This document shows positions 10,228 to 24,400 of a DNA stretch of 64,000 nucleotides, in pieces. The notes below the pieces were generated by a model. That model worked only from the letters and a program-made list of their open reading frames with translations. It did not search any database and was not told where the DNA came from. The first letter of the stretch is position 1; each line of letters starts with the position of its first letter. Source of the stretch: Dermacentor variabilis (Eukaryota > Arthropoda > Arachnida > Ixodida > Ixodidae); NCBI RefSeq assembly GCF_050947875.1, contig NW_027460413.1, forward strand, positions 1 to 64,000, written 5' to 3'. The position numbers and the translations under genes are program-made.

Positions 10228-11939
10228 ATGGTGCTTTTGGCAGAACGCGCGTGTGGATTTCTACCAAACGACGTGAAAAGCATGCCGATGCTGCTCTTTT
10301 AGCACCCGCACATGGATTTGTGCCAAAAGCGCGTTTTAAGCATGCGCATGCATCTTTTGGTAGACGCGGACGCAGTTTTCTGCAAAACCACACGATAGGC
10401 ATGCAAATGGTGCTTTTGGCAGAACGCGCGTGTGGATTTCTACCAAACGACGTGAAAAGCATGCCGATGCTGCTCTTTTAGCACCCGCACATGGATTTGT
10501 GCCAAAACGCGTTTTAAGCATGCGCATGCATCTTTTGGTAGACGCGGACGCAGTTTTCTGCAAAACCACACGATAGGCATGCAAATGGTGCTTTTGGCAG
10601 AACGCGCGCGTGGATTTCTACCAAACGACGTGAAAAGCATGCCGATGCTGCTCTTTTTAGCACCCGCACATGGATTTGTGCCAAAACGCGTTTTAAGCAT
10701 GCGCATGCATCTTTTGGTAGACGCGGACGCAGTTTTCTGCAAAACCACACGATATGCATGCAAATGGTGCTTTTGGCAGAACGCGCGCGTGGATTTCTAC
10801 CAAACGACGTGAAAAGCATGCCGATGCTGCTCTTTTTAACATCCGCACATGGATTTGTGCCAAAACGCGTTTTAAGCATGCGCATGCATCTTTTGGTAGA
10901 CGCGGACGCAGTTTTCTGCAAAACCACACGATAGGCATGCAAATGGTGCTTTTGGCAGAACGCGCGCATGGATTTCTACCAAACGACGTGAAAAGCATGC
11001 CGATGCTGCTCTTTTTAGCACCCGCACATGGATTTGTGCCAAAACGCGTTTTTAGCATGCACATGCATCTTTTGGTAGACGCGGACGCAGTTTTCTGCAA
11101 AACCACACGATATGCATGCAAATGGTGCTTTTGGCAGAACGCGCGTGTGGATTTCTACCAAACGACGTGAAAAGCATGCCGATGCTGCTCTTTTTAGCAC
11201 CCGCACATGGATTTGTGCCAAAGCGCGTTTTAAGCATGCGCATGCATCTTTTGGTAGACGCGGACGCAGTTTTCTGCAAAACCACACGATAGGCATGCAA
11301 ATGGTGCTTTTGGCAGAACGCGCGTGTGGATTTCTACCAAACGACGTGAAAAGCATGCCGATGCTGCTCTTTTTAGCACCCGCACATGGATTTGTGCCAA
11401 AACGCGTTTTAAGCATGCGCATGCATCTTTTGGTAGACGCGGACGCAGTTTTCTGCAAAACCACACGATATGCATGCAAATGGTGCTTTTGGCAGAACGC
11501 GCGCGTGGATTTCTACCAAACGACGTGAAAAGCATGCCGATGCTGCTCTTTTTAACATCCGCACATGGATTTGTGCCAAAGCGCGTTTTAAGCATGCGCA
11601 TGCATCTTTTGGTAGACGCGGACGCAGTTTTCTGCAAAACCACACGATAGGCATGCAAATGGTGCTTTTGGCAGAACGCGCGTGTGGATTTCTACCAAAC
11701 GACGTGAAAAGCATGCCGATGCTGCTCTTTTTAGCACCCGCACATGGATTTGTGCCAGAACGCGTTTTAAGCATGCGCATGCATCTTTTGGTAGACGCGG
11801 ACGCAGTTTTCTGCAAAACCACACGATATGCATGCAAATGGTGCTTTTGGCAGAACGCGCGCGTGGATGTCTACCAAACGACGTGAAAGCATGCCGATGC
11901 TGCTCTTTTTAACATCCGCACATGGATTTGTGCCAAAGC

Positions 11940-13800
11940 GCGTTTTTAGCATGCACATGCATCTTTTGGTAGACGCGGACGCAGTTTTCTGCAAAACCAC
12001 ACGATATGCATGCAAATGGTGCTTTTGGCAGAACGCGCGTGTGGATTTCTACCAAACGACGTGAAAAGCATGCCGATGCTGCTCTTTTTAACATCCGCAC
12101 ATGGATTTGTACCAAAACGCGTTTTTAGCATGCACATGCATCTTTTGGTAGACGCGGACGCAGTTTTCTGCAAAACCACACGATATGCATGCAAATGGTG
12201 CTTTTGGCAGAACGCGCGTGTGGATTTCTACCAGACGACGTGAAAAGCATGCCGATGCTGCTCTTTTTAGCACCCGCACATGGATTTGTGCCAAAACGCG
12301 TTTTAAGCATGCGCATGCATCTTTTGGTAGACGCGGACGCAGTTTTCTGCAAAACCACACGATATGCATGCAAATGGTGCTTTTGGCAGAACGCGCGCGT
12401 GGATTTCTACCAAACGACGTGAAAAGCATGCCGATGCTGCTCTTTTTAGCACCCGCACATGGATTTGTGCCAAAACGCGTTTTAAGCATGCGCATGCATC
12501 TTTTGGTAGACGCGGACGCAGTTTTCTGCAAAACCACACGATAGGCATGCAAATGGTGCTTTTGGCAGAACGCGCGCGTGGATTTCTACCAAACGACGTG
12601 AAAAGCATGCCGATGCTGCTCTTTTTAGCACCCGCACATGGATTTGTGCCAAAACGCGTTTTAAGCATGCGCATGCATCTTTTGGTAGACGCGGACGCAG
12701 TTTTCTGCAAAACCACACGATATGCATGCAAATGGTGCTTTTGGCAGAACGCGCGCGTGTATTTCTACCAAACGACGTGAAAAGCATGCCGATGCTGCTC
12801 TTTTTAACATCCGCACATGGATTTGTGCCAAAGCGCGTTTTAAGCATGCGCATGCATCTTTTGGTAGACGCGGACGCAGTTTTCTGCAAAACCACACGAT
12901 AGGCATGCAAATGGTGCTTTTGGCCGAACGCGCGCGTGGATTTCTACCAAACGACGTGAAAAGCATGCCGATGCTGCTCTTTTTATCATCCGCACATGGA
13001 TTTGTGCCAAAACGCGTTTTTAGCATGCGCATGCATCTTTTGGTAGACGCGGACGCAGTTTTCTGCAAAACCACACGATATGCATGCAAATCGTGCTTTT
13101 GGCAGAACGCGCGCGTGGATTTCTACCAAACGACGTGAAAAGCATGCCGATGCTGCTCTTTTTAGCACCCGCACATGGATTTGTGCCAAAACGCGTTTTA
13201 AGCATGCGCATGCATCTTTTGGTAGACGCGGACGCAGTTTTCTGCAAAACCACACGATAGGCATGCAAATGGTGCTTTTGGCAGAACGCGCGCGTGGATT
13301 TCTACCAAACGACGTGAAAAGCATGCCGATGCTGCTCTTTTTAGCACCCGCACATGGATTTGTGCCAAAACGCGTTTTAAGCATGCGCATGCATCTTTTG
13401 GTAGACGCGGACGCAGTTTTCTGCAAAACCACACGATATGCATGCAAATGGTGCTTTTGGCAGAACGCGCGCGTGGATTTCTACCAAACGACGTGAAAAG
13501 CATGCCGATGCTGCTCTTTTTAACATCCGCACATGGATTTGTGCCAAAGCGCGTTTTAAGCATGCGCATGCATCTTTTGGTAGATGCGGACGCAGTTTTC
13601 TGCAAAACCACACGATAGGCATGCAAATGGTGCTTTTGGCAGAACGCGCGCGTGGATTTCTACCAAACGACGTGAAAAGCATGCCGATGCTGCTCTTTTT
13701 AACATCCGCACATGGATTTGTGCCAAAGCGCGTTTTAAGCATGCGCATGCATCTTTTGGTAGACGCGGACGCAGTTTTCTGCAAAACCACACGATAGGCA
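11940..13800 (+). repeat. 14-monomer-offset duplicated block, copy 1
   Basis: This block is near-identical to 14446-16306 at a constant offset of 2506 bp, exactly 14 monomers. Shared rare variants include TTTGTACC, GTGTATTTCTA, AATCGTGC and GTAGATGCGG. A private TATCATCC (near 12985) and one GGCCGAACG separate this copy from its partner. Ends are placed where class order stops matching. Confidence 0.8.
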
Positions 13801-14445
13801 TGCAAATGGTGCTTTTGGCAGAACGCGCGTGTGGATTTCTACCAAACGACGTGAAAAGCATGCCGATGCTGCTCTTTTTAGCACCCGCACATGGATTTGT
13901 GCCAGAACGCGTTTTAAGCATGCGCATGCATCTTTTGGTAGACGCGGACGCAGTTTTCTGCAAAACCACACGATATGCATGCAAATGGTGCTTTTGGCAG
14001 AACGCGCGCGTGGATGTCTACCAAACGACGTGAAAAGCATGCCGATGCTGCTATTTTTAACATCCGCACATGGATTTGTGCCAAAGCGCGTTTTTAGCAT
14101 GCACATGCATCTTTTGGTAGACGCGGACGCAGTTTTCTGCAAAACCACACGATATGCATGCAAATGGTGCTTTTGGCAGAACGCGCGTGTGGATTTCTAC
14201 CAAACGACGTGAAAAGCATGCCGATGCTGCTCTTTTTAACATCCGCACATGGATTTGTGCCAAAGCGCGTTTTAAGCATGCGCATGCATCTTTTGGTAGA
14301 CGCGGACGCAGTTTTCTGCAAACCCACACGATAGGCATGCAAATGGTGCTTTTGGCAGAACGCGCGTGTGGATTTCTACCAAACGACGTGAAAAGCATGC
14401 CGATGCTGCTCTTTTTAGCACCCGCACATGGATTTGTGCCAAAAC

Positions 14446-16306
14446 GCGTTTTTAGCATGCACATGCATCTTTTGGTAGACGCGGACGCAGTTTTCTGCAA
14501 AACCACACGATATGCATGCAAATGGTGCTTTTGGCAGAACGCGCGTGTGGATTTCTACCAAACGACGTGAAAAGCATGCCGATGCTGCTCTTTTTAACAT
14601 CCGCACATGGATTTGTACCAAAACGCGTTTTTAGCATGCACATGCATCTTTTGGTAGACGCGGACGCAGTTTTCTGCAAAACCACACGATATGCATGCAA
14701 ATGGTGCTTTTGGCAGAACGCGCGTGTGGATTTCTACCAAACGACGTGAAAAGCATGCCGATGCTGCTCTTTTTAGCACCCGCACATGGATTTGTGCCAA
14801 AACGCGTTTTAAGCATGCGCATGCATCTTTTGGTAGACGCGGACGCAGTTTTCTGCAAAACCACACGATATGCATGCAAATGGTGCTTTTGGCAGAACGC
14901 GCGCGTGGATTTCTACCAAACGACGTGAAAAGCATGCCGATGCTGCTCTTTTTAGCACCCGCACATGGATTTGTGCCAAAACGCGTTTTAAGCATGCGCA
15001 TGCATCTTTTGGTAGACGCGGACGCAGTTTTCTGCAAAACCACACGATAGGCATGCAAATGGTGCTTTTGGCAGAACGCGCGCGTGGATTTCTACCAAAC
15101 GACGTGAAAAGCATGCCGATGCTGCTCTTTTTAGCACCCGCACATGGATTTGTGCCAAAACGCGTTTTAAGCATGCGCATGCATCTTTTGGTAGACGCGG
15201 ACGCAGTTTTCTGCAAAACCACACGATATGCATGCAAATGGTGCTTTTGGCAGAACGCGCGCGTGTATTTCTACCAAACGACGTGAAAAGCATGCCGATG
15301 CTGCTCTTTTTAACATCCGCACATGGATTTGTGCCAAAGCGCGTTTTAAGCATGCGCATGCATCTTTTGGTAGACGCGGACGCAGTTTTCTGCAAAACCA
15401 CACGATAGGCATGCAAATGGTGCTTTTGGCAGAACGCGCGCGTGGATTTCTACCAAACGACGTGAAAAGCATGCCGATGCTGCTCTTTTTAACATCCGCA
15501 CATGGATTTGTGCCAAAACGCGTTTTTAGCATGCGCATGCATCTTTTGGTAGACGCGGACGCAGTTTTCTGCAAAACCACACGATATGCATGCAAATCGT
15601 GCTTTTGGCAGAACGCGCGCGTGGATTTCTACCAAACGACGTGAAAAGCATGCCGATGCTGCTCTTTTTAGCACCCGCACATGGATTTGTGCCAAAACGC
15701 GTTTTAAGCATGCGCATGCATCTTTTGGTAGACGCGGACGCAGTTTTCTGCAAAACCACACGATAGGCATGCAAATGGTGCTTTTGGCAGAACGCGCGCG
15801 TGGATTTCTACCAAACGACGTGAAAAGCATGCCGATGCTGCTCTTTTTAGCACCCGCACATGGATTTGTGCCAAAACGCGTTTTAAGCATGCGCATGCAT
15901 CTTTTGGTAGACGCGGACGCAGTTTTCTGCAAAACCACACGATATGCATGCAAATGGTGCTTTTGGCAGAACGCGCGCGTGGATTTCTACCAAACGACGT
16001 GAAAAGCATGCCGATGCTGCTCTTTTTAACATCCGCACATGGATTTGTGCCAAAGCGCGTTTTAAGCATGCGCATGCATCTTTTGGTAGATGCGGACGCA
16101 GTTTTCTGCAAAACCACACGATAGGCATGCAAATGGTGCTTTTGGCAGAACGCGCGCGTGGATTTCTACCAAACGACGTGAAAAGCATGCCGATGCTGCT
16201 CTTTTTAACATCCGCACATGGATTTGTGCCAAAGCGCGTTTTAAGCATGCGCATGCATCTTTTGGTAGACGCGGACGCAGTTTTCTGCAAAACCACACGA
16301 TAGGCA
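14446..16306 (+). repeat. 14-monomer-offset duplicated block, copy 2
   Basis: This is the partner of 11940-13800 at +2506 bp. The two copies abut almost directly, so together they approximate two periods of a local 14-monomer higher-order repeat, the cleanest such case in the left part of the window. Confidence 0.8.
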
Positions 16307-16383
16307 TGCAAATGGTGCTTTTGGCAGAACGCGCGCGTGGATTTCTACCAAATGACGTGAAAAGCATGCCGATGCTGCTCTTT

Positions 16384-17564
16384 TTAGCACCCGCACATGG
16401 ATTTGTGCCAAAACGCGTTTTTAGCATGCACATGCAGCTTTTGGTAGACGCGGACGCAGTTTTCTGCAAAACCACACGATATGCATGCAAATCGTGCTTT
16501 TGGCAGAACGCGCGCGTGGATTTCTACCAAACGACGTGAAAAGCATGCCGATGCTGCTCTTTTTAGCACCCGCACATGGATTTGTGCCAAAACGCGTTTT
16601 TAGCATGCACATGCATCTTTTGGTAGACGCGGACGCAGTTTTCTGCAAAACCACACGATATGCATGCAAATGGTGCTTTTGGCAGAACGCGCGCGTGGAT
16701 TTCTACCAAACGACGTGAAAAGCATGCCGATGCTGCTCTTTTTAGCACCCGCACATGGATTTGTGCCAAAACGCGTATTAAGCATGCGCATGCATCTTTT
16801 GGTAGACGCGGACGCAGTTTTCTGCAAAACCACACGATATGCATGCAAATGGTGCTTTTGGCAGAACGCGCGCGTGGATTTCTACCAAACGACGTGAAAA
16901 GCATGCCGATGCTGCTCTTTTTAGCACCCGCACATGGATTTGTGCCAAAACGCGTTTTAAGCATGCGCATGCATCTTTTGGTAGACGCGGACGCAGTTTT
17001 CTGCAAAACCACACGATAGGCATGCAAATGGTGCTTTTGGCAGAACGCGCGCGTGGATTTCTACCAAACGACGTGAAAAGCATGCCGATGCTGCTCTTTT
17101 TACCACCCGCACATGGATTTGTGCCAAAACGCGTTTTAAGCATGCGCATGCATCTTTTGGTAGACGCGGACGCAGTTTTCTGCAAAACCACACGATATGC
17201 ATGCAAATGGTGCTTTTGGCAGAACGCGCGCGTGGATTTCTACCAAACGACGTGAGAAGCATGCCGATGCTGCTCTTTTTAACATCCGCACATGGATTTG
17301 TGCCAAAACGCGTTTTAAGCATGCGCATGCATCTTTTGGTAGACGCGGACGCAGTTTTCTGCAAAACCACACGATAGGCATGCAAATGGTGCTTTTGGCA
17401 GAACGCGCGCATGGATTTCTACCAAACGACGTGAAAAGCATGCCGATGCTGCTCTTTTTAGCACCCGCACATGGATTTGTGCCAAAACGCGTTTTTAGCA
17501 TGCACATGCATCTTTTGGTGGACGCGGACGCAGTTTTCTGCAAAACCACACGATATGCATGCAA
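16384..17564 (+). repeat. Duplicated block copy 2 (41-monomer offset)
   Basis: This is the partner of 9049-10227. It follows directly after the 14446-16306 block, just as 9049 follows the related 7180-9000 block. A single ancestral segment of about 3 kb was therefore probably copied as a whole. Confidence 0.75.
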
Positions 17565-18352
17565 ATGGTGCTTTTGGCAGAACGCGCGTGTGGATTTCTA
17601 CCAAACGACGTGAAAAGCATGCCGATGCTGCTCTTTTTAGCACCCGCACATGGATTTGTGCCAAAGCGCGTTTTAAGCATGCGCATGCATCTTTTGGTAG
17701 ACGCGGACGCAGTTTTCTGCAAAACCACACGATAGGCATGCAAATGGTGCTTTTGGCAGAACGCGCGTGTGGATTTCTACCAAACGACGTGAAAAGCATG
17801 CCGATACTGCTCTTTTTAGCACCCGCACATGGATTTGTGCCAAAACGCGTTTTAAGCATGCGCATGCATCTTTTGGTAGACGCGGACGCAGTTTTCTGCA
17901 AAACCACACGATATGCATGCAAATGGTGCTTTTGGCAGAACGCGCGCGTGGATTTCTACCAAACGACGTGAAAAGCATGCCGATGCTGCTCTTTTTAACA
18001 TCCGCACATGGATTTGTGCCAAAGCGCGTTTTAAGCATGCGCATGCATCTTTTGGTAGACGCGGACGCAGTTTTCTGCAAAACCACACGATAGGCATGCA
18101 AATGGTGCTTTTGGCAGAACGCGCGTGTGGATTTCTACCAAACGACGTGAAAAGCATGCCGATGCTGCTCTTTTTAGCACCCGCACATGGATTTGTGCCA
18201 AAACGCGTTTTAAGCATGCGCATGCATATTTTGGTAGACGCGGACGCAGTTTTCTCCAAAACCACACGATATGCATGCAAATGGTGCTTTTGGCAGAACG
18301 CGCGCGTGGATGTCTACCAAACGACGTGAAAAGCATGCCGATGCTGCTCTTT

Positions 18353-19403
18353 TTAACATCCGCACATGGATTTGTGCCAAAGCGCGTTTTTAGCATGCAC
18401 ATGCATCTTTTGGTAGACGCGGACGCAGTTTTCTGCAAAACCACACGATATGCATGCAAATGGTGCTTTTGGCAGAACGCGCGTGTGGATTTCTACCAAA
18501 CGACGTGAAAAGCATGCCGATGCTGCTCTTTTTAGCACCCGCACATGGATTTGTGCCAAAACGCGTTTTAAGCATGCGCATGCATCTTTTGGTAGGCGCG
18601 GACGCAGTTTTCTGCAAAACCACACGATAGGCATGCAAATGGTGCTTTTGGCAGAACGCGCGTGTGGATTTCTACCAAACGACGTGAAAAGCATGCCGAT
18701 GCTGCTCTTTTTAGCACCCGCACATGGATTTGTGCCAAAACGCGTTTTAAGCATGCGCATGCATCTTTTGGTAGACGCGGACGCAGTTTTCTGCAAAACC
18801 ACACGATATGCATGCAAATGGTGCTTTTGGCAGAACGCGCGCGTGGATTTCTACCAAACGACGTGAAAAGCATGCCGATGCTGCTCTTTTTAACATCCGC
18901 ACATGGATTTGTGCCAAAGCGCGTTTTTAGCATGCACATGCATCTTTTGGTAGACGCGGACGCAGTTTTCTGCAAAACCACACGATATGCATGCAAATGG
19001 TGCTTTTGGCAGAACGCGCGTGTGGATTTCTACCAAACGACGTGAAAAGCATGCCGATGCTGCTCTTTTTAGCACCCGCACATGGATTTGTGCCAAAACG
19101 CGTTTTAAGCATGCGCATGCATCTTTTGGTAGACGCGGACGCAGTTTTCTGCAAAACCACACGATAGGCATGCAAATGGTGCTTTTGGCAGAACGCGCGT
19201 GTGGATTTCTACCAAACGACGTGAAAAGCATGCCGATGCTGCTCTTTTTAGCACCCGCACATGGATTTGTGCCAAAACGCGTTTTAAGCATGCGCATGCA
19301 TCTTTTGGTAGACGCGGACGCAGTTTTCTGCAAAACCACACGATATGCATGCAAATGGTGCTTTTGGCAGAACGCGCGCGTGGATGTCTACCAAACGACG
19401 TGA
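18353..19403 (+). repeat. Local 3-monomer (537-bp) tandem duplication
   Basis: The three monomers starting near 18353 recur at +537 bp with the same class order and linked variants. The GTGGATGTCTA marker lies nearby at about 18310 and 19384. This is one of the smallest local higher-order periods in the array. Confidence 0.65.
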
Positions 19404-21433
19404 AAAGCATGCCGATGCTGCTCTTTTTAACATCCGCACATGGATTTGTGCCAAAGCGCGTTTTAAGCATGCGCATGCATCTTTTGGTAGACGCGGACGC
19501 AGTTTTCTGCAAAACCACACGATATGCATGCAAATGGTGCTTTTGGCAGAACGCGCGCGTGGATTTCTACCAAACGACGTGAAAAGCATGCCGATGCTGC
19601 TCTTTTTAACATCCGCACATGGATTTGTGCCAAAACGCGTTTTAAGCATGCGCATGCATCTTTTGGTAGACGCGGACGCAGTTTTCTGCAAAACCACACG
19701 ATAGGCATGCAAATGGTGCTTTTGGCAGAACGCGCGCATGGATTTCTACCAAACGACGTGAAAAGCATGCCGATGCTGCTCTTTTTAGCACCCGCACATG
19801 GATTTGTGCCAAAACGCGTTTTTAGCATGCACATGCATCTTTTGGTAGACGCGGACGCAGTTTTCTGCAAAACCACACGATATGCATGCAAATGGTGCTT
19901 TTGGCAGAACGCGCGTGTGGATTTCTACCAAACGACGTGAAAAGCATGCCGATGCTGCTCTTTTTAGCACCCGCACATAGATTTGTGCCAAAGCGCGTTT
20001 TAAGCATGCGCATGCATCTTTTGGTAGACGCGGACGCAGTTTTCTGCAAAACCACACGATAGGCATGCAAATGGTGCTTTTGGCAGAACGCGCGTGTGGA
20101 TTTCTACCAAACGACGTGAAAAGCATGCCGATGCTGCTCTTTTTAACATCCGCACATGGATTTGTGCCAAAACGCGTTTTAAGCATGCGCATGCATCTTT
20201 TGGTAGACGCGGACGCAGTTTTCTGCAAAACCACACGATAGGCATGCAAATGGTGCTTTTGGCAGAACGCGCGCATGGATTTCTACCAAACGACGTGAAA
20301 AGCATGCCGATGCTGCTCTTTTTAGCACCCGCACATGGATTTGTGCCAAAACGCGTTTTTAGCATGCACATGCATCTTTTGGTAGACGCGGACGCAGTTT
20401 TCTGCAAAACCACACGATATGCATGCAAATGGTGCTTTTGGCAGAACGCGCGTGTGGATTTCTACCAAACGACGTGAAAAGCATGCCGATGCTGCTCTTT
20501 TTAGCACCCGCACATGGATTTGTGCCAAAGCGCGTTTTAAGCATGCGCATGCATCTTTTGGTAGACGCGGACGCAGTTTTCTGCAAAACCACACGATAGG
20601 CATGCAAATGGTGCTTTTGGCAGAACGCGCGTGTGGATTTCTACCAAACGACTTGAAAAGCATGCCGATGCTGCTCTTTTTAGCACCCGCACATGGATTT
20701 GTGCCAAAACGCGTTTTAAGCATGCGCATGCATCTTTTGGTAGACGCGGACGCAGTTTTCTGCAAAACCACACGATATGCATGCAAATGGTGCTTTTGGC
20801 AGAACGCGCGCGTGGATTTCTACCAAACGACGTGAAAAGCATGCCGATGCTGCTCTTTTTAACATCCGCACATGGATTTGTGCCAAAACGTGTTTTTAGC
20901 ATGCACATGCATCTTTTGGTAGACGCGGACGCAGTTTTCTGCAAAACCACACGATATGCATGCAAATGGTGCTTTTGGCAGAACGCGCGTGTGGATTTCT
21001 ACCAAACAACGTGAAAAGCATGCCGATGCTGCTCTTTTTAACATCCGCACATGGATTTGTGCCAAAGCGCGTTTTAAGCATGCGCATGCATCTTTTGGTA
21101 GACGCGGACGCAGTTTTCTGCAAAACCACACGATAGGCATGCAAATGGTGCTTTTGGCAGAACGCGCGTGTGGATTTCTACCAAACGACGTGAAAAGCAT
21201 GCCGATGCTGCTCTTTTTAGCACCCGCACATGGATTTGTGCCAAAACGCGTTTTTAGCATGCACATGCATCTTTTGGTAGACGCGGACGCAGTTTTCTGC
21301 AAAACCACACGATATGCATGCAAATGGTGCTTTTGGCAGAACGCGCGTGTGGATTTCTACCAAACGACGTGAAAAGCATGCCGATGCTGCTCTTTTTAAC
21401 ATCCGCACATGGATTTGTGCCAAAACGCGTTTT

Positions 21434-21462
21434 TAGCATGCACATGCATGCATCTTTTGGTA
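21434..21462 (+). repeat. Monomer with a 4-bp ATGC expansion
   Basis: Here the B/C junction reads GCACATGCATGCATC where other units read GCACATGCATC. One ATGC tetranucleotide is added, the only indel longer than one base in the array. Slippage on the ATGC start of subunit C is the simple explanation. Confidence 0.8.
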
Positions 21463-21499
21463 GACGCAGACGCAGTTTTCTGCAAAACCACACGATATG

Positions 21500-24400
21500 C
21501 ATGCAAATGGTGCTTTTGGCAGAACGCGCGTGTGGATTTCTACCAAACGACGTGAAAAGCATGCCGATGCTGCTCTTTTTAGCACCCGCACATGGATTTG
21601 TGCCAAAACGCGTTTTAAGCATGCGCATGCATCTTTTGGTAGACGCGGATGCAGTTTTCTGCAAAACCACACGATATGCATGCAAATGGTGCTTTTGGCA
21701 GAACGCGCGCGTGGATTTCTACCAAACGACGTGAAAAGCATGCCGACGCTGCTCTTTTTAACATCCGCGCATGGATTTGTGCCAAAGCGCGTTTTAAGCA
21801 TGCGCATGCATCTTTTGGTAGACGCGGACGCAGTTTTCTGCAAAACCACACGATATGCATGCAAATGGTGCTTTTGGCAGAACGCGCGTGTGGATTTCTA
21901 CCAAACGACGTGAAAAGCATGCCGATGCTGCTCTTTTTAGCACCCGCACATGGATTTGTGCCAAAACGCGTTTTAAGCATGCGCATGCATCTTTTGGTAG
22001 ACGCGGACGCAGTTTTCTGCAAAACCACACGATATGCATGCAAATGGTGCTTTTGGCAGAACGCGCGCGTGGATTTCTACAAACGACGTGAAAAGCATGC
22101 CGATGCTGCTCTTTTTAACATCCGCACATGGATTTGTGCCAAAGCGCGTTTTAAGCATGCGCATGCATCTTTTGGTAGACGCGGACGCAGTTTTCTGCAA
22201 AACCACACGATAGGCATGCAAATGGTGCTTTTGGCAGAACGCGCGCGTGGATTTCTACCAAACGACGTGAAAAGCATGCCGATGCTGCTCTTTTTAGCAC
22301 CCGCACATGGATTTGTGCCAAAACGCGTTTTTAGCATGCACATGCATCTTTTGGTAGACGCGGACGCAGTTTTCTGCAAAACCACACGATATGCATGCAA
22401 ATGGTGCTTTTGGCAGAACGTGCGTGTGGATTTCTACCAAACGACGTGAAAAGCATGCCGATGCTGCTCTTTTTAGCACCCGCACATGGATTTGTGCCAA
22501 AACGCGTTTTAAGCATGCGCATGCATCTTTTGGTAGACGCGGACGCAGTTTTCTGCAAAACCACACGATAGGCATGCAAATGGTGCTTTTGGCAGAACGC
22601 GCGTGTGGATTTCTACCAAACGACGTGAAAAGCATGCCGATGCTGCTCTTTTTAGCACCCGCACATGGATTTGTGCCAAAACGCGTTTTTAGCATGCACA
22701 TGCATCTTTTGGTAGACGCGGACACAGTTTTCTGCAATACCACACGATATGCATGCAAATGGTGCTTTTGGCAGAACGCGCGTGTGGATTTCTACCAAAC
22801 GACGTGAAAAGCATGCCGATGCTGCTCTTTTTAGCACCCGCACATGGATTTGTGCCAAAGCGCGTTTTAAGCATGCGCATGCATCTTTTGGTAGACGCGG
22901 ACGCAGTTTTCTGCAAAACCACACGATAGGCATGCAAATGGTGCTTTTGGCAGAACGCGCGTGTGGATTTCTACCAAACGACGTGAAAAGCATGCCGATG
23001 CTGCTCTTTTTAGCACCCGCACATGGATTTGTGCCAAAACGCGTTTTAAGCATGCGCATGCATCTTTTGGTAGACGCGGACGCAGTTTTCTGCAAAACCA
23101 CACGATATGCATGCAAATGGTGCTTTTGGCAGAACGCGCGCGTGGATTTCTACCAAACGACGTGAAAAGCATGCCGATGCTGCTCTTTTTAACATCCGCA
23201 CATGGATTTGTGCCAAAACGCGTTTTTAGCATGCACATGCATCTTTTGGTAGACGCGGACGCAGTTTTCTGCAAAACCACACGATATGCATGCAAATGGT
23301 GCTTTTGGCAGAACGCGCGTGTGGATTTCTACCAAACGACGTGAAAAGCATGCCGATGCTGCTCTTTTTAACATCCGCACATGGATTTGTGCCAAAACGC
23401 GTTTTTAGCATGCACATGCATCTTTTGGTAGACGCGGACGCAGTTTTCTGCAAAACCACACGATATGCATGCAAATGGTGCTTTTGGCAGAACGCGCGTG
23501 TGGATTTCTACCAAACGACGTGAAAAGCATGCCGATGCTGCTCTTTTTAACATCCGCACATGGATTTGTGCCAAAGCGCGTTTTAAGCATGCGCATGCAT
23601 CTTTTGGTAGACGCGGACGCAGTTTTCTGCAAAACCACACGATAGGCATGCAAATGTGCTTTTGGCAGAACGCGCGTGTGGATTTCTACCAAACGACGTG
23701 AAAAGCATGCCGATGCTGCTCTTTTTAGCAACCGCACATGGATTTGTGCCAAAACGCGTTTTAAGCATGCGCATGCATCTTTTGGTAGACGCGGACGCAG
23801 TTTCTGCAAAACCACACGATATGCATGCAAATGGTGCTTTTGGCAGAACGCGCGCGTGGATTTCTACCAAACGACGTGAAAAGCATGCCGATGCTGCTCT
23901 TTTTAACATCCGCACATGGATTTGTGCCAAAGCGCGTTTTAAGCATGCGCATGCATCTTTTGGTAGACGCGGACGCAGTTTTCTGCAAAACCACACGATA
24001 GGCATGCAAATGGTGCTTTTTGCAGAACGCGCGTGTGGATTTCTACCAAACGACGTGAAAAGCATGCCGATGCTGCTCTTTTTAGCACCCGCACATGGAT
24101 TTGTGCCAAAACGCGTTTTAAGCATGCGCATGCATCTTTTGGTAGACGCGGACGCAGTTTTCTGCAAAACCACACGATATGCATGCAAATGGTGCTTTTG
24201 GCAGAACGCGCGCGTGGATTTCTACCAAACGACGTGAAAAGCATGCCGATGCTGCTCTTTTTAACATCCGCACATGGAATTGTGCCAAAACGCGTTTTAA
24301 GCATGCGCATGCATCTTTTGGTAGACGCGGACGCAGTTTTCTGCAAAACCACACGATAGGCATGCAAATGGTGCTTTGGCAGAACGCGCGCGTGGATTTC

